From Bacteroidota bacterium (GTDB lineage Bacteria; Bacteroidota; Ignavibacteria; Kapaibacteriales; NICIL-2), in the NCBI GenBank assembly GCA_019695345.1, contig JAIBAE010000001.1, forward strand, positions 1 to 64,000: a stretch of 64,000 nt of DNA, read 5' to 3'. A model generated the notes under the pieces. That model saw only the letters and a list, made by a program, of their open reading frames with translations. It had not been told where the DNA came from and did no database searches. Positions 46,358-55,200 of this stretch are shown in pieces. The translations under genes were made by a program, and so were the position numbers. Positions within the stretch are counted from its first letter, which is position 1; each line of letters starts with the position of its first letter.

Positions 46358-47860
46358 TTATTTAGAGTTATGTTTAACTGCCTTCAGTTCGTTCATCATC
46401 ATCTCCCATAGATCTTCAAAGGGGATAATCTCTAAGGTTTCCGCAGTGCCGCCTTTAAACTTTTCGGGCATATGTTTTAGTTTGTTCTGCCACTTTTTTG
46501 CAAACTTTTGTGTTGGTACCGGATTGAAATTGTGCTCAACCATTATATGAATCATACGTGCAAATATTCCCAAACGATAGTTCAGTTTAGTAAGCCGCTT
46601 ACGGCGTAATACTTGTAGAGATTCGTCACGTTGGATAAGTGTATCAAAATCGCCAATGCGGATTAAATATAGGATATGAGCAAATACAGCAACAACATTG
46701 TGTCCGGTTAAGTCTTTTGATAAAGTAGGAAGAGTACTTGCAAAAGCACGGAAGTGTTTATGCTTGCCGCGAATACCTTTTGGCAGGAGTGTTTGTTTGA
46801 AATCTTCCTGCGAAATAAAGCGTGCATAAAACTCATGCAACCGCCACTTTTCAATCATTACTTCGTTTTTAAAATTGAAATTTGGATGTGTTGTAACTTC
46901 AATAAATATTTGTTTGGCAAGTTGATAGTTTTTGCTTCGTAATGCAAGGATGAAATGCGGTTCCTGAAAAGCAAACCAATTTTGTGAACCAGGTCTTAAT
47001 AATTTACTACACTCATTTGCATATATAAAAGCACTTTTATAATCACCAATCCATATATATGCTGAGAAAATAGGAATTATAAAAATTGCTTTAGATTGAT
47101 TTGACGAAAATTTATCATTTGTTTTGTAGTAGTTTAATGCCTCGTTACAAATACTAATGATAACGTTGTAGTCCTGTTCAACCTCAGCATGTATTCTTTT
47201 AAGTAAAAAGTAGGTTTCATGTATTTTATAGCAATCATATTCTTTACGTAATGAGTTAACAATATTATAATAGTTAGATATTTCAATAAGTTTCTCTTGT
47301 TGTAAATCCCATTGGGCTGCATACCAAGATGTTACCCTGTTAAATAAAACTTCTGCCTGAGTTATAGCAATTTTTTTGTCTTGCCATTGCTTAACTATTT
47401 GAACATACTTTTCAAACTCATTTGTCTTTCCGCTTAAACTTGCAAGTTGAGATAATACCATTGAGTAAATACAAACTTCATCAGCTAAGTGATATTCAAT
47501 TGCCTGGGGTAAGTTTTTTTTAGCTATATATGCAGCGGCAGCTATAGCACCTCTGTATTCCAATATTCGTACTAAAGTGGCATTTTTTCTATGTAAGTAG
47601 ATTACTTTATTATAACGATTTATAAAAATCCTATCCTGATCTACAAAAAATAATGAATTAGTTAACCTCCAGAAAAGACGTGTTTTTAAGCTATTATATG
47701 TACTTGACTTAAATGCTTTAGAATTGTTGTATAATTTAGAGCATGCAGATTTGTCGTCGAATATTGTTCCATCTAACAAACCTGAGTACAATATTTCAAA
47801 CTTGGTTTTAGGTTTGTTTCTTTTATTCCAAGAAAAAAAATCAACTTTTTCTTTTCGCAA
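46358..47860 (-). CDS. Unrecognised 500-residue helical (TPR-like) cytoplasmic protein
   Basis: I do not recognise this protein. It is Lys/Tyr/Asn-rich and predicted almost wholly helical, with repeated segments of the kind AYIWIGDYKSAFIYANECSK that suggest TPR-like solenoid repeats. There is no signal peptide, membrane segment or enzyme motif. The only available start is TTG at 47860; an in-frame TAA lies four codons upstream and the first internal Met is near residue 130. It is therefore either a genuine TTG start or a gene that has lost its original N-terminus. The DNA is more AT-rich than the neighbouring rpoC operon. It is a single gene between rpoC and a small + strand ORF. Confidence 0.65.
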   Translation of the reverse strand: MRKEKVDFFSWNKRNKPKTKFEILYSGLLDGTIFDDKSACSKLYNNSKAFKSSTYNSLKTRLFWRLTNSLFFVDQDRIFINRYNKVIYLHRKNATLVRILEYRGAIAAAAYIAKKNLPQAIEYHLADEVCIYSMVLSQLASLSGKTNEFEKYVQIVKQWQDKKIAITQAEVLFNRVTSWYAAQWDLQQEKLIEISNYYNIVNSLRKEYDCYKIHETYFLLKRIHAEVEQDYNVIISICNEALNYYKTNDKFSSNQSKAIFIIPIFSAYIWIGDYKSAFIYANECSKLLRPGSQNWFAFQEPHFILALRSKNYQLAKQIFIEVTTHPNFNFKNEVMIEKWRLHEFYARFISQEDFKQTLLPKGIRGKHKHFRAFASTLPTLSKDLTGHNVVAVFAHILYLIRIGDFDTLIQRDESLQVLRRKRLTKLNYRLGIFARMIHIMVEHNFNPVPTQKFAKKWQNKLKHMPEKFKGGTAETLEIIPFEDLWEMMMNELKAVKHNSK

Positions 47861-48220
47861 CGATGCGGATTATTGAACGATTTCTTGCAGGTATTTCATT
47901 CTGGTATTTCCAATTAATTGTGAGTAATATACTCAAGGGAATGAAATATTCAATTGTAGCCATTTTTTCAAGATAATAATAAAATGTTTGAAAAAATGAA
48001 AAATAATAATATTCCGTAGTATTACGGATTGAAATCCTCCGCCTAAAAACTTAACCTTACCCCCATCTTTTCTATATCACTTTACAAATATTCTGTGTAA
48101 ATATTGAGTGATTTATCATGCGGATAAATTCGACATGAAAATCATTTTACGGGACTTATTTACTCGAAGTTTGTAACAGTTGATAACACAATTTAATTAT
48201 ATAACTAATCGGAGAGTAGA
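47861..48220. other. AT-rich intergenic region
   Basis: 360 bases without a gene between divergent ORFs. It is markedly AT-rich, with runs such as AAGATAATAATAAAATG and one small palindrome CCGTAGTATTACGG (48014-48027). I see no repeat copy and no clear promoter consensus in it. Confidence 0.4.
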
Positions 48221-48421
48221 ATGTCGTTCATTATTTCAATTTTATTATGGATTGGGGCTATTCAAGGCGGAACATATACACAACATGAATTAGATGCGAT
48301 TACCAATGCCCATCAGGCAGAAATAAATGTTATACAAAATGATGCAATGTTAAGTACAACAGTTGTAACTCAAACTAACCCAAGTGTTGTTACAGTGGTT
48401 GTTCCTGGTCAGGACGATTAA
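48221..48421 (+). CDS. Small exported or membrane peptide (66 aa), unknown
   Basis: MSFIISILLWIGAIQGG forms a short hydrophobic N-terminus, a signal or a single membrane segment. It is followed by a polar region (YTQHELDAITNAHQAEINV) and a Thr/Val-rich tail ending PGQDD. The ATG has a CGGAGA site ten bases upstream. I recognise no family. It stands alone between an AT-rich gap and a structured non-coding segment. Confidence 0.45.
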   Translation: MSFIISILLWIGAIQGGTYTQHELDAITNAHQAEINVIQNDAMLSTTVVTQTNPSVVTVVVPGQDD

Positions 48422-48442
48422 TCATTAAAATAGAAAATTTGT

Positions 48443-48640
48443 GCACAGCGGACGTGCGGTAGTTATACAGAATTTAGCTCCCTTAAGTTTGTAACGCCTC
48501 TTCGCTGTGCTTGTAAACTTGTTCATTCACAAAACGAGCCGTAGTTAAGAATGAACTTGCTCTGAAGAATGGTTCTGCCCTTTATTTCACAGGAATCGGG
48601 GACTGACTGAAATGCAACAAAAAGGGCAGAACCCCTAAGA
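48443..48640 (+). ncRNA. Highly structured non-coding segment of unknown nature
   Basis: There are four inverted repeats in about 200 bases. GCACAGCG (48443-48450) pairs with CGCTGTGC (48503-48510). AAGTTTGTAA (48485-48494) pairs with TTGTAAACTT (48511-48520) using two G-U pairs. GTTCATTC (48521-48528) pairs with GAATGAAC (48549-48556). GGTTCTGCCCTTT (48571-48583) pairs perfectly with AAAGGGCAGAACC (48621-48633), with an inner ATTTCA/TGAAAT stem. The first two are mutually exclusive. The segment could be a structured RNA or the remnant of a mobile element end; no T-run follows. Confidence 0.35.
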
Positions 48641-48777
48641 GACAACTTTTCACCAAAAAAGGACTTCATTTGAAAAGGAAACGAATAAGAGCACAAAAAC
48701 GCCTTCGGAAAAAGATAGGGGTATATTCTTACCTTACTTTATTACGTAGGGGCTTATGTAGCGATAGAGAGTTATCG

Positions 48778-48803
48778 TATATTTGCGATGAAATATTGCG
48801 AAA
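48778..48803 (+). promoter_or_regulatory. arsR promoter -7 box and candidate operator
   Basis: TATATTTG (48778-48785) fits TAnnTTTG. It overlaps a direct repeat, ATATTTGCGA and ATATTGCGAA, 14 bases apart, which could be the binding site of the ArsR protein encoded 45 bases downstream. Confidence 0.4.
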
Positions 48804-48829
48804 TTGTTTAATTGTAAAGGATATACATT

Positions 48830-49150
48830 ATGGCTGCCACTGTAACCAAGGGTTATACAAAAAAGGATGTACGCATGGCAGAATTGCTCAAGGCGGTTGC
48901 ACATCCTGCCAGAATCGCCGTAATCCGCCTGTTAGCAAAGAAGAATACGTGTACTTGTGGTGAAATAGTTGAACAGTTGCCCATTGCACAAGCAACAGTT
49001 TCGCAACATATAAAAGCCCTTAAAGATAGCGGAGTAATAACCGGTAAAGAAGAAGGTGCAAGTGTTATATATAGCTTAAACCTAAAAGCTATAGAAGAAG
49101 TAGATACATTGCTTGATACATTTCTTACTAAAATATCGCCCGAGCGATGA
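48830..49150 (+). CDS. ArsR family winged-helix transcriptional repressor (106 aa)
   Basis: The winged helix-turn-helix is clear: RMAELLKAVAHPARIAVIRL, then IVEQLPIAQATVSQHIKALK as the HTH, then SGVITGKEEGASVIYSLNL as the wing. The CTCG sequence just before the recognition region could be a metal(loid) site like the ArsR CVC motif, but is not identical to it. AAAGGA precedes the ATG. Its stop overlaps the next start (ATGA), so repressor and phosphatase/reductase form one transcription and translation unit, as in ars operons. Confidence 0.85.
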   Translation: MAATVTKGYTKKDVRMAELLKAVAHPARIAVIRLLAKKNTCTCGEIVEQLPIAQATVSQHIKALKDSGVITGKEEGASVIYSLNLKAIEEVDTLLDTFLTKISPER

Positions 49151-49551
49151 AACGTGTTCTCGTAGTTTGTACAGGTAATTCCTGCCGTAGTCAAATGGCG
49201 GAATCTATCTTTCGTTCGGTTAGACCTCATCTGGAAGTAGTTTCAGCCGGAGTTAAACCAGCTGATTTAGTTTCAATAAAAGCCATGCATGTCCTCATAG
49301 AAAAGCAGTTCCCTACAGATGGTCTCTATACTAAAAATGTTTCCGATGTTAATAATCAACAGTTCGATGTGGTTGTTACCTTAGGTGATACTGCACAAAG
49401 GTTGTGTCCTAACTTCCCCGACACAACTATAACACTACATGTACCGTTCGATGACCCCTACGAAGCAACCGGAAGTCCTAACGAGATTCTTAATGAATAC
49501 CGTCGCATTAGAGATGAAATTGAAGAGTGGATTCGTTCACTTGATTGGTAG
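49147..49551 (+). CDS. ArsC-like arsenate reductase / low-molecular-weight phosphatase (134 aa)
   Basis: The N-terminal P-loop is VCTGNSCRSQMAE, with nucleophile Cys8 and Arg14, as in thioredoxin-coupled arsenate reductases and LMW protein tyrosine phosphatases. FDDPYEATGSPNEIL matches the catalytic DDP loop of ArsC. Cys87 (RLCPNFP) corresponds to the second redox Cys of ArsC. The other redox Cys position, VTLC in typical ArsC, is VTLG here. It may therefore use another redox route or act mainly as a phosphatase. Coupling to arsR supports a metalloid-resistance role. Confidence 0.8.
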   Translation: MKRVLVVCTGNSCRSQMAESIFRSVRPHLEVVSAGVKPADLVSIKAMHVLIEKQFPTDGLYTKNVSDVNNQQFDVVVTLGDTAQRLCPNFPDTTITLHVPFDDPYEATGSPNEILNEYRRIRDEIEEWIRSLDW

Positions 49552-49553
49552 TT

Positions 49554-49723
49554 TTGGCTATCGCCCGACGGCACCGAACGTTACTTAATACACCCCCACT
49601 ACTTGCCGATAGAATCCCCATGTAATCACTTCACGATTACCGTTTGGTAGTAAGCAAAGATGCTTATCCGCATAGTAAGTTGATGTTACAATGTTGAGGA
49701 TTGGAGCGGTTTGCGTTAGCAAA
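49554..49723. repeat. Dispersed intergenic repeat copy after arsC-like gene
   Basis: The left end is TTGGCTATCGCCCGACGGCA (from 49554) and the right end is GGAGCGGTTTGCGTTAGCAA (49703-49722). It occupies almost the whole gap between two convergent genes. The interior ACTTGCCGATAGAATCCCC resembles the 52018 copy. Confidence 0.6.
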
Positions 49724-49726
49724 TAC

Positions 49727-51175
49727 TTAATGGAGAATAACTAATCTCTGAACTACAGATTTGTTGTTTTGAGTGATACGTACATAGTATGTTCCGTTGG
49801 GAATGGACTCAATGTTGAGTGTCTGTGTTGTTCCGTTAAGAACAAACGATGCTACTTCTGTACCTAACGACGAATACAACTGCACAACAGAGTTTGGCTG
49901 TGCCGTAATAGTAATTACCGAGGATGCAGGTTGTGGAACTATGCTTGTTGTTTGTTCTGTTGGATATTCTACAGCAGTTACAGATTCTAACGGAAAAATA
50001 CTACCACCTTTGGTTGCGCCGTATGCTTCGGTTATATAACTGTTGATAGGTGTTGTTTCGTTACAAACTAATGCTCCAACAAAACCGGATTGCAAAATGT
50101 TTTGTTGAAATGTGCTTCCAAAGCAAACATAGACGGTAGATGAAACTTCATCGTACTTAAACAACGTTACCTCGGCATCGGGGTACTGCTCCGACGGCTC
50201 GAAACCTAATACCTGAGTATTTGCAGGAACCTTTATTACAAGCGCGGCACCAAGTAATGTTTTATTGGTAGAAATGTAAACCGGAACACGTTGTGCGTCG
50301 GTTGGGTAAACGGGTTGTTGTACTTGTACTTTACCCGATATATCGTCATCGGGTTTTATGGAGCTGTGTACCTGCCCAAAGTTGATTTGTACTACAAGTT
50401 GGTCGGAAATGGTAACATCGCCGCTACCATCGCAGTCAGCGTATGTTGCAGAGGCACTATCCCATACTAATGCACGTTGTGGAAGCCAAAGTGTGCTTGA
50501 TGGCTCGCGTTTGTAGCCACGCACATTACTTGCACCGGAACCCTGACCTAAATACGCGCCAACTGTAGTACCATCTGCCGAGTTTACCTTACCATCGTTA
50601 TTAGCATCGCCGGGAAAAACGTTTACAAAGCCGTGTATAGTTGTAACATAGGCAGTAGATGTTAGTTGTTTAATCATTCCACCACTATCGGTTGTAACTG
50701 CTTGTGCATCTACAAAACTAAAGGTAACGGTTTGGTTGTTTGGGGCAGAACTTCGAACAACAAAATCAACATGAAATGCCACCGGGTTGTTAATTCCTTT
50801 TTCCGAAACCGATGCACCCGATAAAACACTGGCGTGGATACTTCCTTGTCCGGTTGTTGAATCCGAGAGGTCAACAACAAAGGCATTCTTTACGTTAAAG
50901 TCGCGTGCTTTAATATTACTAAACACAACGTGTTGTGCATTTGTATAACGTAACTCAAAGCTAACGCCGGTACAATTGCTAACGCCATCAATAACCACAT
51001 CAACACCAAACATCTGGGTTGCTGTAATAAAGCTTGCTCTACCTGTATCAACATCCGAGCGAACTAACCTGATGGTTTGCGAAATACTTTGTTGAGGTAG
51101 GGTGCAAAAAACAACCACAAACAATGCGGTAACTATAGTGCGAGCTATTGTGGTATGTTGTTTTTGTTCTTCCAT
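49727..51175 (-). CDS. Secreted cohesin/dockerin-like protein with T9SS sorting domain (482 aa)
   Basis: The ATG at 51175 is preferred because it directly precedes a signal peptide (IVTALFVVVFCTLPQQSISQ). Residues about 35-185 look like a cohesin-type beta sandwich. They are followed by a dockerin-like pair of Ca-binding motifs, GDANNDGKVNSADGTTVGAY and DCDGSGDVTISDQLVVQINF. A second beta-rich region follows, then a C-terminal domain with VPQPASSVITITAQPNSVVQ and IPNGTYYVRITQNNKSV, typical of T9SS type A signals. It is probably secreted and attached to the cell surface. The interaction partner is unknown. Confidence 0.75.
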   Translation of the reverse strand: MEEQKQHTTIARTIVTALFVVVFCTLPQQSISQTIRLVRSDVDTGRASFITATQMFGVDVVIDGVSNCTGVSFELRYTNAQHVVFSNIKARDFNVKNAFVVDLSDSTTGQGSIHASVLSGASVSEKGINNPVAFHVDFVVRSSAPNNQTVTFSFVDAQAVTTDSGGMIKQLTSTAYVTTIHGFVNVFPGDANNDGKVNSADGTTVGAYLGQGSGASNVRGYKREPSSTLWLPQRALVWDSASATYADCDGSGDVTISDQLVVQINFGQVHSSIKPDDDISGKVQVQQPVYPTDAQRVPVYISTNKTLLGAALVIKVPANTQVLGFEPSEQYPDAEVTLFKYDEVSSTVYVCFGSTFQQNILQSGFVGALVCNETTPINSYITEAYGATKGGSIFPLESVTAVEYPTEQTTSIVPQPASSVITITAQPNSVVQLYSSLGTEVASFVLNGTTQTLNIESIPNGTYYVRITQNNKSVVQRLVILH

Positions 51176-51270
51176 GAAAATGGATTGCGTGATGTATTTA
51201 CAATGCACAACTGCTATGCCAGTAAATACCGATGCCCCGATTCCATTCTAAAAGCATCTAAAATAATAGG

Positions 51271-51915
51271 TTACGCCGCTGCTTGCGCTTCCTGATTTGT
51301 ATCGTTTTCTTGTGTTTTGCTGCCGTCGTCCAGTCCGCGGCCTGCTTTAACAATTTTGCCGGCTGCGGTTAATTCTTCGCAAGCGGCATCCAGAATGCCG
51401 TTAATAAACACATTGCTTTTTTCGGTTGAGTACGACTTAGCAAGTTCAATGGCTTCGTTAATGGTAACCTTTGTAGGAATATCTGCAAATGTTACAATCT
51501 CTGTCAGTGCCATGCGTAGCAATTGTTTATCAATCAACGCAATACGTTCTAACTCCCAGTTTTTAGCCAACCGTTCAATTATTTCATCCAGTTCTTCGGC
51601 ACGATCTAATGTTTTATGTAATAACAATGTAGCAAACTCTACATCGCGTTCGCGCCAAACAATGGGCGTATCCGAATCCAGTTCAAACACTTCTTCCGGA
51701 CGCAATAGTGTATCGGGTTTATCGCCTGGGTTTTCATCGAAAGTAAATTCACGGTGAAACACATGGCTAAAAATCTTACCGCGATTTTCTTCGTTAGCGT
51801 CGTACGCAACTAAAATCTGCAATACTTTTTCTCTTGCTATATGCCTGTTCCCGTCTACACTTCTTGTGGAACTTAACGGAAATGGATTTTCTTCAACAAC
51901 GAGTTTTCTTTTCAT
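51271..51915 (-). CDS. nusB: Transcription antitermination protein NusB (214 aa)
   Basis: The NusB fold is recognisable from HIAREKVLQILVAYDANEEN near the start, a middle helix region (WRERDVEFATLLLHKTLDRA), and the diagnostic C-terminal DKQLLRMALTEIVTFADIPT followed by VTINEAIELAKSYSTEKSNV and FINGILD. NusB with NusE binds boxA RNA to promote rRNA antitermination. This copy has an N-terminal extension and a charged Gln/Asn/Ala-rich C-terminal tail of about 35 residues. Confidence 0.92.
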   Translation of the reverse strand: MKRKLVVEENPFPLSSTRSVDGNRHIAREKVLQILVAYDANEENRGKIFSHVFHREFTFDENPGDKPDTLLRPEEVFELDSDTPIVWRERDVEFATLLLHKTLDRAEELDEIIERLAKNWELERIALIDKQLLRMALTEIVTFADIPTKVTINEAIELAKSYSTEKSNVFINGILDAACEELTAAGKIVKAGRGLDDGSKTQENDTNQEAQAAA

Positions 51916-51944
51916 AGAACGTAATTACTTCTAACAATACACCG

Positions 51945-51952
51945 CAAATTTA
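51945..51952 (-). promoter_or_regulatory. TAnnTTTG-type -7 element (TAAATTTG) upstream of nusB
   Basis: On the - strand TAAATTTG lies 30 bases before the nusB ATG, a good match to the Bacteroidetes -7 box. The -33 box is unclear. Confidence 0.4.
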
Positions 51953-52017
51953 CAACTAACTGTTATACTCAGAAATAATAATATCACTCCAATTCAATTT
52001 ATTGGTAAAATAAGGTA

Positions 52018-52242
52018 TTTGCTAACGCCGGACGGCACCGGAAGTACGCAATAAGACAGTCCCTACATTTGCCGAGCAGAACCTCGTGTTTATCAGCACA
52101 ATATCGTGATTTTTACTTTTGTTCTTTTGTGATTGCTTTTGTTGGCTTATGTACCTTATGTGTTAAACATTATGCATCATTCTATCCCGCACGGTACGGA
52201 TATGCGTATGCAAACGCTCGGTGCGGTCAGGCGATAGCAAAA
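52018..52242. repeat. Dispersed intergenic repeat copy upstream of nusB
   Basis: The most symmetrical copy. The left end is TTTGCTAACGCCGGACGGCA and the right end is TGCGGTCAGGCGATAGCAAA. It is 225 bp long and ends at the last codon of the next gene. The interior includes TTTGCCGAGCAGAACC and a TCCCGCACGG motif. Confidence 0.65.
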
Positions 52243-52243
52243 A

Positions 52244-55200
52244 CTATTTTGCAATAGTGATTATGGTTGTTTGAGTAACGCCTGCTGCTGTATAACGGCA
52301 ATAGTACGCACCTGCTGCAATATCTTGTGTGGATAGTACTGCCTCGTATTCACCGCCTGTCTGATAGCCATCTACCAATATTGCGACGTCTCTGCCTAGT
52401 GCATCGGTTAATGTAATTCTTGTGTTACAATCAAACCCAACACCGTAACGAATAGAAACAGATTGGTTAGTTACAGGATTTGGGGTAACGCTGAGAATAC
52501 CGGATGTAGCTACACCAAGCGCAATGCGTCGGATGTATTTTGCACATCCGCCAACCTCTATGGTATAACTCGACGTTGTTGTATCAATACAATCTATGGG
52601 TCTGGGGTACAGAGGTGGTTCATCGGGGAACGACACACGCACCATTGGCGTAAATTGAAATACGTTTGATAATAACGTTGAGAACTGTGGCGAGAGTATA
52701 TCGCCATTCTTTGCAATTGGTGTAGTTCCACGCAATGAGAAACGTGTGTACACAATACTATCGGTCACGTTAGTAGTGTTTTCGTAAGCAGTAGCAGTTA
52801 TTTTCCATACACTATCTAATGCCGTACCTTGTTGTTCGGTATTATTAGATGGTGTTTTATACATCATCCACGTTTTGTTATATAGTACATCTACATCCAT
52901 TGCTGTTATTAATAGTTCATTCCAATGCGAGCTTTCTATTTGAAGTACCACGCCAACGTTTTCACCAATCTTGGTCTCATCATCTTTAGATGCCGCGCCA
53001 ATCAGTTTTACCGTAACCGGATATTTTAGTCCGCGACCATGCAACATTATAGCAATTGTAGTATCGTTGCCGTTGTAACCGCCATCGTATGTTAACTCCA
53101 ACGGGATTGTAAACGCACCTGCTTTGTTTGGATTTACGCGTAGTGTTACATCGGTGTAGTTGCCGCTTCCGCTACTTTGTAATGTATCTGGGAATGGTGC
53201 GTTTTCTTGTTCCCACGTTGCTACGGTAGTTCCGTTTTGCACTAACGACTTTATGATTACAGGTACATCGCCATTGTTTTCTAAGCGGAATGTAACAGTA
53301 GTATCGGCACAGGCAACAACATCGGGTACGGTAATATCAAGTGGGTATAGCAGACTTCTGTTACACGGAGCTATGGTAACCTTTACCGAATATGTAACAA
53401 CACAACCAAATTGTGTTGTAGCAGTTACGCTGTACGTTGTATTCTCGGTTGGGTGTGCTGTTGGATTGGGGATGTCATCGCGGTCTAAGCCGGTTGCAGG
53501 TGTCCACTTGTATGTTACATTTGGTTCGGGTTTTTGATTAGAGAGTTGTACTGAGTTTAACGGACAGATAGTTGTATCCTTAAACGTGCTTTGTAAAGTT
53601 GGTAACGGATGTACCGTTGCAACCACAGAGTCAGTAATACTACAGCCCGTATTGTTCTGTACTGTTGCATAATATGTTGTTGTTGTTGCGGGCGTTGCAA
53701 TTGGAGTTGGACACGTATCGCAACTTAATGTTAAAGAAGGCGACCACCGTATACTACCGTTTGTTGATGTACGAATCTGAAATGATGTACCCTGGCAAAT
53801 CGTAGTATCACGTTTTTCTAAAACCAAAGTAGGGCGCGGATTAATTGTTACGTTAATTGTTTTGCTTTCAATACAACCGGAATCCGTTGTTGCTACAACA
53901 GTGTACATAGTTGTGGTGGAAGGTTGGGCAGTAGTCTGCGCACATGTATCACACGTTAATCCTTCAGCGGGGGACCATTTATATTGAGCAGGAACTGCAG
54001 CTGATGCCATAAGTATCACCGAATCACCGGCACACACAGATGTTACCGAATCTTTAGCCGATATCATTAACTCAGGTTTTGGAATCACGCGAACCGATAA
54101 TGAATCCTCGTTATAGCAACTTCCGGTTGTGTTGTATACTCGTATTCGGTACGATATGTTTGAATCAGGTTTAACCCGAACAACGCCACATGTTGGGCAA
54201 TCAAGAAATGTTGCCGGTGCCCACTCAATCCGTGATTCTGAATCTGTAGAAATTGATACTAACTTTTCTTCGCCTTTACAAACTGATACATCTTTGGATT
54301 GTACTTCCAACTTTGGTTTACTAACAATTTTAATAAGCATACTTGCTTTGGTAAAGCAGGTATCGGGGGATGTGCCATTAACAGTATAGGTTGTTTGTAC
54401 TGTTGGCTTAAACACAACTTTTGTACATGTATCACAGCTAATCCCTGTGCTTGGCGTCCACTTTACTTTCCCACCGTATTGAATATCAAGCACTACGCTA
54501 TCACCTGTGCATATAGTAGTTGTTGGTGGTACTTGTGCATAAACGCCGGGTCGGTAACGGATGGTAACGCTATCAATTACTACACACGTAGCCGAGTTAC
54601 TGTTTCGTGCAATTGCGTAGTACTTCTGGTCTTTCCCGGGCAACGCTCTTGTTTGCTGACATACTGTACACGATAAACCAATTGGCGGTGACCATTCAAC
54701 TTGCTTAAATAATCCGTTTGCTACAAGTGTTACAGGGCTATCGGTACATAATGTTGTATCGGGGGTTGCATCAACCGTAGGGAAAGGAAGAACCGTAACA
54801 GTAATCTCATCGTTTATTTTACAGGCATACGCATCTGTTGCAATTAGTGTGTACTTAGTAGTCTTTACCGGTTTTACAACGGTTGTAATGCAAGTATCAC
54901 ATGGTATTTTAGTTCCATCGGCTGCAACCCATTTTATGTTTGTTGCATTGCCTAATGCCGAGAGTACTAACGAATCTCCAATACATATTTCTTTATCACC
55001 TCCTGCATTTACTTCAATGTCATCAACATCTGGGCGGAATGCAATGCCGCCAACATATCCATACGAGTTTGCATACCCATACCCATACACGTATAACCCA
55101 ACCGGTTTAGGGCTTGATAGTGTGTGTGCGCCATCTTGCATGGTAATGTGTGTGTACACATAACACGTGTTTGCAATTGGAATAAACGGTTGTGTTATAA

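Noticed and set aside
48571-48633. Intrinsic terminator on either strand
   Set aside because: The 13-bp stem is perfect, but no T-run follows on the + or the - strand and the loop is long.
48443-48640. 6S RNA, tmRNA or RNase P RNA
   Set aside because: None of the conserved sequence motifs of these RNAs is present, and the fold does not match.
48670-48963. Open frame of 97 codons before and across arsR
   Set aside because: It starts with TTG, overlaps arsR in another frame, and has no ribosome binding site or recognisable features.
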